A DNA stretch of 64,000 bases from Solibacillus sp040274725. Lineage in GTDB: Bacteria; Bacillota; Bacilli; Bacillales_A; Planococcaceae. Of this stretch, positions 43,693 through 51,673 are shown in pieces. Each line of letters starts with the position of its first letter. Position 1 is the first letter of the stretch. Under the pieces are notes generated by a model. The model did no database searches. It was not told where the DNA came from and saw only the letters and a program-made list of their open reading frames with translations. A program made the translations under genes and the position numbers. Where the stretch lies: contig JBEMAQ010000006.1 in the NCBI GenBank assembly GCA_040274725.1, positions 121,991-185,990 on the forward strand, written 5' to 3'.

Positions 43693-43950
43693 TCAAAAGG
43701 TTTGCATATGCATTTGGCTTTCTCGATATGTTCCAACAATATTTTGTGCGTAGGGTATAAATGATTTCCCTTGTTCCGTTAAAATTAAGCTACGGCCTTT
43801 TCGGAGGAATAGCTGTGTGCCAAGGTTGCTTTCTAATGCTTTAATGCGCGCAGAAATAGTTGGCTGTGTTAGGAACAGTGCTTGTGCGGCTTTATGGATG
43901 CTTTTATATTCAACGACAAATAAAAATGATTCGATATGATCAATATTCAA
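43693..43950 (-). pseudogene. LysR-family regulator fragment (HTH only)
   Basis: Only 85 residues remain: a complete LysR winged helix (DHIESFLFVVEYKSIHKAAQ, LTQPTISARIKALESNLGTQ, FLRKGRSLILTEQGKSF) followed by a stop at 43693. The family is normally about 290 residues with an effector-binding domain, none of which follows in any frame before the hutI terminator. GGGGAGAG lies upstream of the start, so a short HTH peptide could still be made. It is probably a deletion remnant, possibly of a former hut regulator (inference from position). Confidence 0.75.
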
Positions 43951-44076
43951 ATTGCTCTCCCCTTTTTTATAAAGTTTATAGAAATACTTGGTATTAATTG
44001 TAACAAAATAAAAATTATAAGCAAACTAAATTGTCAGAAAATACTTATAAGAAAATTCAATTAGTCAAAAATGTGA

Positions 44077-44361
44077 ATGAGCACAGTCGGGGAAGGGGTG
44101 GATAAAATAGCTAATGACAAGCAAATAATGGCTAGTTTTGAGAGGTTAGTTCATACATATAAAGACCCGCTTTCTTGCATTCTGCTACGAATGACTGGAC
44201 AGCAGGAGCTTGCTGTACGTTTGTTAAAAGAAGTATTTGTAAAAATCTATGATGAACTTCCGTATAAGGATGATAGAAAGTTTTTGATTATGCTCTTTTT
44301 GAACATTTTTAGTCATATATGCAAAATACATCTTTTAAAGAAGCCTGAATACATTGTGTAA
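44077..44361 (+). pseudogene. ECF sigma-factor region 2-like fragment
   Basis: The 94 residues contain ASFERLVHTYKDPLSCILLR, MTGQQELAVRLLKEVFVKIY and FLIMLFLNIFSHICKIHLLK. These align in order with region 2 of ECF sigma factors (F..L...Y...L...A.R.TG..E.A..L.QEVF...Y, then the -10-binding W/F..R...N...D..R). The DNA-contacting Arg/Asn/Asp positions are largely lost and region 4 is missing. No ribosome site precedes the ATG. It lies just upstream of the NO synthase gene on the same strand. It is either a decayed sigma gene or an unusual short protein. Confidence 0.45.
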
Positions 44362-44402
44362 GCACATCTAACAATCCTACAATGCAAGTAGGGGGCGACA
44401 AG

Positions 44403-45446
44403 ATGAACGTACAACAGGTTGAAAGTTTTTTAACTTTATATAAAGAGGAGCAACAATTAGACACGGCTTGGTACGAGGCGCGAATTCAGGAGGTACAGCT
44501 AGCTGGTGAGTTTGTCCCGACGACTGAGGAACTAATATTTGCAGCACGCGTTGCATGGCGTAATAGTAATAAATGCATCGGGCGTCTATTTTGGCAAAGT
44601 CTGCATGTTGTTGATGCGCGACATTTATTAGAGGAACGGGAAATTTATGACGCGCTTCTACAGCATATTCGCTATGCGACAAATGGTGGAAAAATACGTC
44701 CAGCTATTACGGTTTTTGCACCCAGTCGTGTTCGGATTTGGAATCACCAGCTTCTTCGTTATGCAGGCTATGGTATGAAGGGTGGTGTGATAGGTGACCC
44801 AGATTCATTAGTTTTTACAAAGCTTTGTGAAGAGCTTGGCTGGCGAGGTGCTAGGACGCATTATGATGTTTTGCCGCTCGTTATTCAAGTAGATAACCGC
44901 GCACCGCAGTGGTTTGATATTCCAAAAGAGGACGTACTTGAAGTGCCAATTATACATCCCGAGTATGATTTTGAAGAGCTTATGATGAAATGGTATGCGG
45001 TACCGATTATTTCGAGCATGCGTCTTGAATGTGGTGGTGTGAATTTTGAGGCGACACCGTTTAATGGCTGGTATATGGGGACAGAAATAGGTGCGCGCAA
45101 TTTAGCCGATACAGATCGCTACAATTATTTGCCACGAGTGGCGAAAAAGATAGGTCTTGATACATCGAAGAATGCCTCACTTTGGCGAGACCGTGCGCTT
45201 GTCGAGCTCAATATTGCGGTGCTCTATTCCTATAAACAGGCATGCGTGAACATTGTCGACCATCATACCGCAGCACAACAGTTCAAGCTTTTCCAACAGC
45301 AGGAGCAGCAGGCAGTACGCGCTGTTACGGGAAATTGGGTATGGCTCATTCCGCCACTTTCACCTGCTACGACACATATTTATCACGAGCCAATAGTAAA
45401 TAAAATCAACTCACCAAACTATTTTTATCAAAAGCAGCCGTATTAA
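44403..45446 (+). CDS. nos: Bacterial nitric oxide synthase oxygenase
   Basis: This 347-residue heme enzyme makes NO from L-arginine using electrons from host flavodoxin-type reductases. The heme thiolate is Cys58 in AWRNSNKCIGRLFW. Other family pieces are GDPDSLVFTKLCEELGW, VPIISSMRLECGGVNFEATP, FNGWYMGTEIGARNLAD and WVWLIPPLSPATTHIYHE. Like other bacterial forms it lacks the reductase half. ATG 44403 follows TAGGGGGCG; an ATG 21 nt upstream lacks a site. In B. subtilis NO protects against peroxide together with catalase; katA is in this window. Confidence 0.95.
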   Translation: MNVQQVESFLTLYKEEQQLDTAWYEARIQEVQLAGEFVPTTEELIFAARVAWRNSNKCIGRLFWQSLHVVDARHLLEEREIYDALLQHIRYATNGGKIRPAITVFAPSRVRIWNHQLLRYAGYGMKGGVIGDPDSLVFTKLCEELGWRGARTHYDVLPLVIQVDNRAPQWFDIPKEDVLEVPIIHPEYDFEELMMKWYAVPIISSMRLECGGVNFEATPFNGWYMGTEIGARNLADTDRYNYLPRVAKKIGLDTSKNASLWRDRALVELNIAVLYSYKQACVNIVDHHTAAQQFKLFQQQEQQAVRAVTGNWVWLIPPLSPATTHIYHEPIVNKINSPNYFYQKQPY

Positions 45447-45448
45447 AA

Positions 45449-45480
45449 GAAGCCCCGATTCAGTGTTGAATCGGGGCTTC
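45449..45480. terminator. Bidirectional terminator
   Basis: GAAGCCCCGATTCA and TGAATCGGGGCTTC form a near-perfect stem between convergent genes. Confidence 0.85.
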
Positions 45481-45482
45481 CA

Positions 45483-46037
45483 TTATCTTTTCTTCTTCAT
45501 TAATTTGATAAGCTCTTCACGGTCAATTAAATACACATCATTAATTTCCGCAAGCTTTTCAGCCTGGCGCGTGAAATGGCTATTTGTCACTACCCATGCC
45601 TCGTTTGCTTTATACATGCGCACCGCACCGATAATTTCCTGTACGGCTTTTACGCCAACAGAGCCAGAATAGCGCTTCGCCTGCACAACGATGACGTCTC
45701 GGCCATCCTTCAATACTAAATCTGCGCCGTAATCACCAGAAGTAGCGGTGTAGGATACTTTATAACCGCGCTTTTTAAATAGCTCCCCTAAAAAATGCTC
45801 AAAGTCCTCGCCGGTCATTTGGTCGACCTTGTAAATGTCTGATTGCCGTATTTTTTTTGCTTTACGTGATTTCATCCACCATTTAAAGCAAACGAAAAGC
45901 ATGAAGCACACAATCACTGTGCTAATGGCGAACTGAATGGATTGTTTATAATACCAGCTAGCTAGAAAAATGATGATTGCTACTACTATTGGGAATGGAA
46001 TTTGTCTTTTCTTTCTCTTCTTTTTATATTTTGCCAA
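45483..46037 (-). CDS. Membrane-anchored Mrr-type restriction endonuclease-like protein
   Basis: The 184-residue protein has a Lys/Arg-rich start, two TM helices (FPIVVAIIIFLASWYY and FAISTVIVCFMLFVCF) and an Mrr-like PD-(D/E)XK nuclease domain (about 80-184): MTGEDFEHFLGELFKKRGYK, SGDYGADLVL and VIVVQAKRY (the catalytic D...QxK set), then VQEIIGAVRMYKANEAWVVT. The preferred start is TTG 46035-46037 with AAAGGGG 8 nt upstream. Stand-alone membrane Mrr proteins of this sort are common in bacilli; whether they cut modified DNA is uncertain. No methylase is nearby. Confidence 0.82.
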   Translation of the reverse strand: MAKYKKKRKKRQIPFPIVVAIIIFLASWYYKQSIQFAISTVIVCFMLFVCFKWWMKSRKAKKIRQSDIYKVDQMTGEDFEHFLGELFKKRGYKVSYTATSGDYGADLVLKDGRDVIVVQAKRYSGSVGVKAVQEIIGAVRMYKANEAWVVTNSHFTRQAEKLAEINDVYLIDREELIKLMKKKR

Positions 46038-46108
46038 AATGTATACCCCTTTAAAATAGAAACTTTTCTTCGTGTAGTATAACATAATTTGGGTACATAC
46101 GTTTGTAT

Positions 46109-47302
46109 TTATACGTAGTCATTATTGGAACTTTTGAAAGCCGTAATGGCCAAAATCACGCTACAGCTAATGAATACAAGGATTGGCACAAACCAGCTAT
46201 TTGTTACGTCATGCATGTAGCCAAATAACACAGGACCAATCGCTGCGAGCGAGTAGCCGATTGACTGCGCAAAGCCAGATAAATCTGCTGCCTCATAAGC
46301 AGTTTTTGTGCGCAGTGTGAAGAGCATGAGGACAAGACCAAATGAGGCACCGCCTGCAAAGCCTAAAAAGATCATCCACAGTACAGCAAAGCTTGTCCAT
46401 TCAAATAAAATCCCAGCGAAGCCAACAACATAACAGATGGTAAAGAATGCAACAATCGGACGTTGATTTGATAGTTTACCGGCGATAATTGGAATTAAGA
46501 AGGTCATAGGAATTTGTGCGAGCTGCATAATGGATACCATCCATCCAGCTGCTGCGGCATTTAACCCTTGTGAAATAAAAATTTCAGGTAGCCACGCGCT
46601 TGAGCAATAAAAAATAAGAGATTGTAAGCCCATAGAAATGGCGACTGCCCAAGCAAGTGGTGAGCGCCAAAGCAACTTTTTAGGTGCGCTTTTGCTTGGC
46701 GTGAGTGTTTCAACTTTTTGCGCGCGTAACAAAGGAAGCCATGCGACTAAAGTGAGTACAGCTAAAATAACCGAAAACCCAAGCGCTGCTTGCCAACCAT
46801 TTGTATCGGCAACCGAGTAACTAATCCCAGCAGCAAGACCACCTGATATATTCATCGACATCGAATAAATAGCCGTAAGTAAACCGATATGTAATGGGAA
46901 TTTTAATTTAAAGTAACTCGGAATGAGCACGTTACCAAATGCAATGGCAACACCAATAAGCACAGTGCCTAGTACTAAAAGGGAAGTAGTCCCAACGGAG
47001 CGTAATAGTACCCCGAATCCTAATAAAATAATCGAATAAAATAGCGTCCATTCCATGCCAAATTTACGTGCAACACGCGACGCAAAGGGCGAAATTACTG
47101 CGAAGGCAAGCAGTGGAATGGTCGTTAAAAAGCCTGCGAGTACATTTGAAATGCCAAGCCCGTCACGGATAAAAGAAATAATCGGGCCGACAACAGTAAG
47201 TGGTGTCCGTAAAATTGTTGCAAATAAAAAAATAGCGAGGGCAAATAATAAAGCTGCTTGATTGAATGATATTTTTTTGCTTTTTTTAGCATCGTAGTTC
47301 AT
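46109..47302 (-). CDS. MFS transporter, CynX/NimT-like
   Basis: The 397-residue protein has twelve predicted TM helices. The first helix region (ATILRTPLTVVGPIISFIRD) and GNVLIPSYFKLKFPLHIGLL, then SMSMNISGGLAAGISY, are typical of the CynX/NimT (cyanate/nitroimidazole) branch of the major facilitator superfamily. Real substrates of this branch are mostly unknown. AAAAGGAG lies upstream of the ATG. It is a single gene divergent from the lysP riboswitch. Confidence 0.85.
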   Translation of the reverse strand: MNYDAKKSKKISFNQAALLFALAIFLFATILRTPLTVVGPIISFIRDGLGISNVLAGFLTTIPLLAFAVISPFASRVARKFGMEWTLFYSIILLGFGVLLRSVGTTSLLVLGTVLIGVAIAFGNVLIPSYFKLKFPLHIGLLTAIYSMSMNISGGLAAGISYSVADTNGWQAALGFSVILAVLTLVAWLPLLRAQKVETLTPSKSAPKKLLWRSPLAWAVAISMGLQSLIFYCSSAWLPEIFISQGLNAAAAGWMVSIMQLAQIPMTFLIPIIAGKLSNQRPIVAFFTICYVVGFAGILFEWTSFAVLWMIFLGFAGGASFGLVLMLFTLRTKTAYEAADLSGFAQSIGYSLAAIGPVLFGYMHDVTNSWFVPILVFISCSVILAITAFKSSNNDYV

Positions 47303-47397
47303 TGTGATAAATCTCCTTTTGGCATACAGTAAATGTAATTGTAGTGAGGTTTTGTAATTGATAGAATAATCTTAAAAAATAGAATAATCAAAAGTTA

Positions 47398-47426
47398 TTG
47401 CAAGCAAAAAAATGATATGTTACACT
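47398..47426 (+). promoter_or_regulatory. SigA-type promoter of the lysP leader
   Basis: TTGCAA and TACACT are separated by 17 nt, with transcription expected near 47433. Confidence 0.6.
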
Positions 47427-47513
47427 CGTTTTGGTTCAAGAAAATGTCTCGCTTCGTTAAGTTTATCGCGAGTCGATTGAAACATTAAGTTTAATAATAT
47501 TACCTCATATTTT

Positions 47514-47692
47514 GTGAGGTAGAGGTCGCAAGCATTAAGATTAGTATAGCGGAGATTTGGGAGAATCGGTGAAGCTTTATGAAAGGAATGATTGCCGAAG
47601 TGGTGTCCCGCTCTCATGGGATGTTGCTGGGGCTGTTTCCGATAAGGGACAGAACTGTCACATGAATATTCATGTGTTGAGCTATCTTTCAA
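47514..47692 (+). ncRNA. Lysine riboswitch (L box)
   Basis: The leader follows the L-box order: GAGGTAGAGGTCGC (5' P1 and junction), AAGATTAGTAT, TGAAAGGAATGATTGCCGAAG, GCTGGGGCTG, ACTGTCAC...GTGTTGAGC, and 3' P1 CTATCTTTC, which pairs with GAGGTAG using wobbles. These match the blocks of the B. subtilis lysC riboswitch. It lies upstream of a lysine permease and is followed by a terminator, so lysine should switch transcription off. Confidence 0.88.
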
Positions 47693-47710
47693 GTTTGATG
47701 GGGATTTATG

Positions 47711-47740
47711 AGTCGTCACATCACTTGTGGCGGCTTTTTG
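47711..47740 (+). terminator. Riboswitch-controlled terminator of lysP
   Basis: AGTCGTCACA and TGTGGCGGCT pair over 10 bp (two wobbles) around TCACT, then TTTTTG. It is the expression platform of the lysine riboswitch, 67 nt before lysP. Confidence 0.8.
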
Positions 47741-47806
47741 TTTTCAATTGGATGTAACCAAAATTGAAAATTCCTATCAAACTGAAAATCAAAAAGGAGA
47801 AGAATA

Positions 47807-49261
47807 ATGACTGAAATTAAAATAGATCAGCTCGGTAATAAAAATGAGCTGAAAAGGGGTCTGAAAAGTCGTCATATTACGATGATTTCTTTAGGCGGAA
47901 CGATCGGAACGGGGCTGTTTTTAGCCTCAGGTGGTGCAATCGCGCAGGCGGGTCCTGGTGGTGCGCTCCTTGCATATGCATTAATCGGCTTTATGGTGTA
48001 CTTCCTAATGACAAGCCTTGGTGAGATGGCAGCCTATATGCCAACATCCGGCTCGTTCAGTACGTACGCAACACGCTTTGTTGACCCAGCGTTAGGCTTC
48101 GCGCTTGGCTGGAACTACTGGTACAACTGGGCAATTACAATCGCAGCGGAAATCGCGGCAGTATCACTGATTATGAAATACTGGTTCCCAGATAGTTCGT
48201 CATTAATTTGGACCGTATTATTTATTGTTGTAGTATTATCATTTAACCTGTTGTCTGTAAAAGCATATGGTGAAAGTGAATATTGGTTTGCGATGATTAA
48301 AGTAGCGACTGTTATCATTTTCATCATCGTCAGCTTCCTCATGATTTTTGGTTTACTCGATGGTCATGACCCAGTAGGCTTTAAAAACTTCTTTGTAGAG
48401 GAGGCGCCATTTAACGGTGGTTTCTTCGCACTGTTCGGCATTTTCTTAGCAGCTGGCTTTAGTTTCCAAGGGACAGAGATGCTAGGTGTTACGGCTGGTG
48501 AAACAGATGACCCAGCGAAAAATATTCCGAAAGCAGTAAAGTCGGTATTTTGGCGTATTTTACTGTTCTACATTTTCGCAATCGGTGCGATTGGCTTACT
48601 AATTCCGTACACAGATTCACGTTTATTATCAGAGGACATTGCAACAAGTCCGTTCACATTAGTATTTGAAAACTTAGGTGTCGCGTTTGCGGCGTCTGTT
48701 ATGAATGCGATTATTTTAACGGCGATGCTATCTGCGGGTAACTCAGGACTTTATGCAGCAAGCCGTATGTTATATCAACTTGCAGTAGACGGCAAGGCAC
48801 CGAAGTTATTTATGAAAGTAAATACGCGCGGTATTCCTGTTTATGCACTACTTGCAACACTAGCAGTTGGCTGTGTATCATTTTTAGCATCATTCTTTGG
48901 TGATGGTGTTGTATATATTTGGTTACTCAATGCATCAGGGCTGTCAGGCTTCATCGCTTGGCTAGGCATTGCGATCAGTCATTACCGCTTCCGTAAAGCA
49001 TTTGTTGCACAGGGACATAGCTTAAGCGAGCTTCCTTACGTATCACCACTTTATCCGTTTGGTCCAATATTCGCATTTGCATTATGTATGATTGTCGTAC
49101 TTGGGCAAAATTACACGGCGTTTATGGGTGGCAGCGTTGACTGGTACGGTGTTATCGTATCGTATATTGGCCTACCGCTATTTATGGCACTATGGATTGG
49201 CTACAAAATTAAACATAAAACAAAAATCGTGCCGCTTGATCAGGCAGATTTTAAAATTTAG
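47807..49261 (+). CDS. lysP: Lysine-specific permease
   Basis: This 484-residue amino-acid/polyamine/organocation (APC) permease has twelve TM helices and imports lysine with protons. The N-terminal LKSRHITMISLGGTIGTGLF is the APC substrate loop. The segments QAGPGGALLAYALIGFMVYF, ALGWNYWYNWAITIA, GFSFQGTEMLGVTAGETDDP and SAGNSGLYAASRMLYQLA closely follow E. coli LysP. AAAAGGAG precedes the start. Control by the lysine riboswitch just upstream supports the substrate. Confidence 0.93.
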   Translation: MTEIKIDQLGNKNELKRGLKSRHITMISLGGTIGTGLFLASGGAIAQAGPGGALLAYALIGFMVYFLMTSLGEMAAYMPTSGSFSTYATRFVDPALGFALGWNYWYNWAITIAAEIAAVSLIMKYWFPDSSSLIWTVLFIVVVLSFNLLSVKAYGESEYWFAMIKVATVIIFIIVSFLMIFGLLDGHDPVGFKNFFVEEAPFNGGFFALFGIFLAAGFSFQGTEMLGVTAGETDDPAKNIPKAVKSVFWRILLFYIFAIGAIGLLIPYTDSRLLSEDIATSPFTLVFENLGVAFAASVMNAIILTAMLSAGNSGLYAASRMLYQLAVDGKAPKLFMKVNTRGIPVYALLATLAVGCVSFLASFFGDGVVYIWLLNASGLSGFIAWLGIAISHYRFRKAFVAQGHSLSELPYVSPLYPFGPIFAFALCMIVVLGQNYTAFMGGSVDWYGVIVSYIGLPLFMALWIGYKIKHKTKIVPLDQADFKI

Positions 49262-49264
49262 TCT

Positions 49265-49302
49265 AGCAAAGGCGTTCAGAGCAATCTGAGCGCCTTTTAT
49301 TT
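49265..49302 (+). terminator. Rho-independent terminator of lysP
   Basis: AAAGGCG-TT-CAGA and TCTG-AG-CGCCTTT pair around GCAA and a T-rich tail follows. Confidence 0.8.
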
Positions 49303-49362
49303 TTGGGAAAATAAGGGCTCGCATTTATAGGTGATGCTATAATAAAAAAGGGGGGCGAGCCG

Positions 49363-49914
49363 ATGAATTTATTTGATTTTGCAACGCAATTTATCGCTGA
49401 AAAGTACGAAAATGTGTACCGAGCAGGTGTTGTTGTCCCATATACGACGCATCTTTTTGGCGTTGCACGCTTATTGAAAAGTGCAGGTTATCGTGAAGAA
49501 GTTGTCATTGCAGGTTTATTGCATGATTGCTTAGAGGATGGGCGAGCCGATGAACGAGAGTTACGTACATTTTTCGGAGATGAAATTGCAAAGTTGGTAA
49601 AGGTATCAACAGAGCCAGATAAAAATATTGTTTGGGAACAACGAAAAAAAGAAGTACTAAATACAATTCAGCACAAAACAGATGGGCAACTAGCGATTGT
49701 GTTAGCGGAAAAAACCCATAATGTACGTGCAATTACAGTGGAGGTCGCACAGCTTGGCGAGCAAGTTTGGGCGAATTTAAAAGCACCAAAAGAAAAGCAA
49801 GAATGGTATTATAGAAGCATTATAGAGAAAGTGAAAATTTATCATCCGAATGCAGTATTACTTTGCCAGCTAGAGCAGGCAGTAGAGAAGCTGTTTATTC
49901 GTGTTGAAAATTAA
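49363..49914 (+). CDS. HD-domain hydrolase, SpoT/Mesh1-like
   Basis: The 183-residue protein has the HD metal motif in VVIAGLLHDCLEDGRADERE (about 46-65), an upstream His in VPYTTHLFGVARLL, FFGDEIAKLVKVST, and a second conserved stretch LAEKTHNVRAITVEVAQL. That layout is the single-domain (p)ppGpp hydrolase type (Mesh1/SpoT-HD), without a synthetase domain. A role in nucleotide turnover is likely but the exact substrate is unproven. GGGGGGCGAG lies upstream. It ends 14 nt before the next gene, so both form an operon. Confidence 0.75.
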   Translation: MNLFDFATQFIAEKYENVYRAGVVVPYTTHLFGVARLLKSAGYREEVVIAGLLHDCLEDGRADERELRTFFGDEIAKLVKVSTEPDKNIVWEQRKKEVLNTIQHKTDGQLAIVLAEKTHNVRAITVEVAQLGEQVWANLKAPKEKQEWYYRSIIEKVKIYHPNAVLLCQLEQAVEKLFIRVEN

Positions 49915-49928
49915 AAGGATGCGATTTA

Positions 49929-50621
49929 ATGGTAGTTTCGAGTGGATTTTATCGGAAAATTGAAAGATGGTTAATTGACGAGCAAACAGGTGAAAAGCTA
50001 TATAAGCCGTTTCAAGTAAGTGGTAATCCATATAAAGCGAGTGTATTTTTAGTCAATACAATTGTAAGTCCCGTACTCGCAACAGAAAAATCGTATATAA
50101 AATTATTTGCGGACAGTTTAGTGGATGAGGAAATTTTACATGAACTGTATGCAGGAGAATTAGCAAATGCTTCGCGTGAGTATAAAGGCTCGGTGCAATT
50201 TGCCAAATGGCTGTACAAAGTTTCAGGTGAGCAAGCTGTATTAACATCACTAAATGCGTACGAGGTAGACGATGTAAAGGATGCAAAGCTTATCAAAAAG
50301 CAGTATCCTGCACAATATGAGCGCGGTCAGGAAATTTTTGATGAGGTGTTCGCAGAATTTGTACCGAAAATTGTTATTTTGCAAGGGAAAGCAGCCGTTG
50401 AGCAATTTCAGGAGCGCTTTGCACAAGGGTTAATATTAAAGAATACAAAGCATACAAAAATTCAAGACATTGAAGAAGCAGGTCTATTTGCGACGCTACA
50501 TCTAGAGGACGGTAGCATAGTCGAAGTATTTGCAACACGCAGTATGGCTTATTTCGGAAAAGACGGTGCAAGCTTTGAAAAATTTAAGAAAAATTTAAAA
50601 AAAGCGTTGAAAAGGTTGTAA
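49929..50621 (+). CDS. Uncharacterised protein, possibly UDG-superfamily-like
   Basis: I do not firmly recognise this 230-residue soluble protein. Its first part (GNPYKASVFLVNTIVSPVL) and middle (VLTSLNAYEVDDVKDAKLIK, RGQEIFDEVFAEFVPKIVIL, QGKAAVEQFQERF) recall the layout of uracil-DNA-glycosylase-fold proteins: a G..Y...V.....P strand, a later N motif, and an R..EI.....P.vII..G.. helix-strand. The catalytic motifs are not clear. AAAGGATG precedes the start and it is paired with the HD hydrolase gene 14 nt upstream. The DNA-repair assignment is a low-confidence guess. Confidence 0.55.
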   Translation: MVVSSGFYRKIERWLIDEQTGEKLYKPFQVSGNPYKASVFLVNTIVSPVLATEKSYIKLFADSLVDEEILHELYAGELANASREYKGSVQFAKWLYKVSGEQAVLTSLNAYEVDDVKDAKLIKKQYPAQYERGQEIFDEVFAEFVPKIVILQGKAAVEQFQERFAQGLILKNTKHTKIQDIEEAGLFATLHLEDGSIVEVFATRSMAYFGKDGASFEKFKKNLKKALKRL

Positions 50622-50702
50622 AAACCGAACATTCTATTTTGAATTGGCTTGAAGAACAACTAAATTCCGAAAAATAAGAATAGTTTTTTTATTTTGATGT
50701 TA

Positions 50703-50731
50703 TTGCAATTGCTTTTTCACATGATTATAAT
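50703..50731 (+). promoter_or_regulatory. SigA-type promoter of xpt-pbuX
   Basis: TTGCAA and a consensus TATAAT are 17 nt apart, with transcription expected near 50738. Confidence 0.8.
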
Positions 50732-50763
50732 TGGGACATTCACAAAAGTTAAACAGACCTTTT

Positions 50764-50836
50764 TACTCATATAATAGCAGGGATAGGGCTTGCGAGTTTC
50801 TACCGATTTACCGTAAATAAATCGACTATGAGTGAG
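50764..50836 (+). ncRNA. Purine riboswitch, guanine class
   Basis: TACTCATATAATAGC, GTTTCTACCGATTTACCGTA and TCGACTATGAGTGAG reproduce the purine aptamer: P1 strands ACTCAT/ATGAGT, the loop partners and the J3/1 element GACTATG. The specificity base is C (GAC-TATG), which indicates guanine/xanthine rather than adenine. It controls xpt-pbuX, as in B. subtilis. Confidence 0.93.
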
Positions 50837-50894
50837 TTGTTTTTAGTAAATGTCTTGCCTATTGTCGCAATGCCTTTATTAATATTTTCGAATT

Positions 50895-50955
50895 AACACT
50901 CGGGAAGCTGCTCACTCTTTTAAAAGAGTGAGTAAGTTTCTCGGGTTTTTTATTT
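50895..50955 (+). terminator. Riboswitch-controlled terminator of xpt-pbuX
   Basis: CTCACTCTTTT and AAAAGAGTGAG form a perfect stem (50911-50932) extended by CGGGAAGCTG/TAAGTTTCTCG with a bulge, then GGTTTTTTATTTT. The 3' P1 strand GAGTGAG at 50830-50836 is perfectly complementary to CTCACTC at 50911-50917, giving a plausible antiterminator. Confidence 0.88.
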
Positions 50956-51028
50956 TCACTCAGCAAGATTTGCTGAACTTAATTACACGTATGTGTGGTT
51001 TATTCCCAAATAGAAGGAGCGCATTTCA

Positions 51029-51601
51029 ATGCAATTATTAAAAGATAAAATTATCCAAGAGGGCAAAGTACTTTCAGATACAGTGTTAAAAGTAGACACA
51101 TTTTTAAATCACCAAATTGATCCATTATTAATGAAAGAGATTGGTGACGAGTTTGCAAATCGTTTCTCTGATCAAGTCATTACAAAAGTATTAACAATTG
51201 AATCATCAGGTATCGCACCTGCAACATTTTTAGGTTTAGTGCTTGGCGCACCTGTTGTCTTTGCACGTAAACGTAAGTCTTTAACGCTAAGCGATAATTT
51301 ATATTCTTCAAAGGTTCACTCATTTACAAAAGGTGAAACGAATGAAATTTCAGTAGCAAAAGACTTTATTAAAGCAGAGGATAATGTTGTCATTATTGAC
51401 GATTTCCTAGCAAATGGTGAGGCATTAAAAGGCTTAATGGATATAGCGAAGCAAGCGGGCGCGAATGTAGTGGGTGCTGGGATTGTTATTGAAAAGGGCT
51501 TCCAAAAAGGTGGCCAAGAGTTGCGCGACCAAGGCTTACGCATTGAGTCATTAGCGAATATTAAATCACTAGCGAATGGTAAAGTTGAATTTTTCGATTA
51601 A
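51029..51601 (+). CDS. xpt: Xanthine phosphoribosyltransferase
   Basis: This 190-residue enzyme converts xanthine plus PRPP to XMP for purine salvage. Features are MQLLKDKIIQEGKVLSDTVL at the start, LTIESSGIAPATFLGLVLGA, the PRPP-binding loop VVIIDDFLANGEALKGL (about 121-137) and a C-terminal KGFQKGGQELRDQGLRIESL. Length matches Xpt. AGAAGGAGCG precedes the start. It heads a two-gene operon with pbuX under the guanine riboswitch. Confidence 0.95.
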   Translation: MQLLKDKIIQEGKVLSDTVLKVDTFLNHQIDPLLMKEIGDEFANRFSDQVITKVLTIESSGIAPATFLGLVLGAPVVFARKRKSLTLSDNLYSSKVHSFTKGETNEISVAKDFIKAEDNVVIIDDFLANGEALKGLMDIAKQAGANVVGAGIVIEKGFQKGGQELRDQGLRIESLANIKSLANGKVEFFD

Positions 51602-51673
51602 GATGTACTTCTAGAAATAAGCTGCGTTTAGCAGGTATTTAGATACGAGATTACATAGGAGGAACGTTTCAAC

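Noticed and set aside
47420..47757. Short frames on both strands over the lysP leader
   Set aside because: They overlap the riboswitch and its terminator; RNA structure explains the sequence better.
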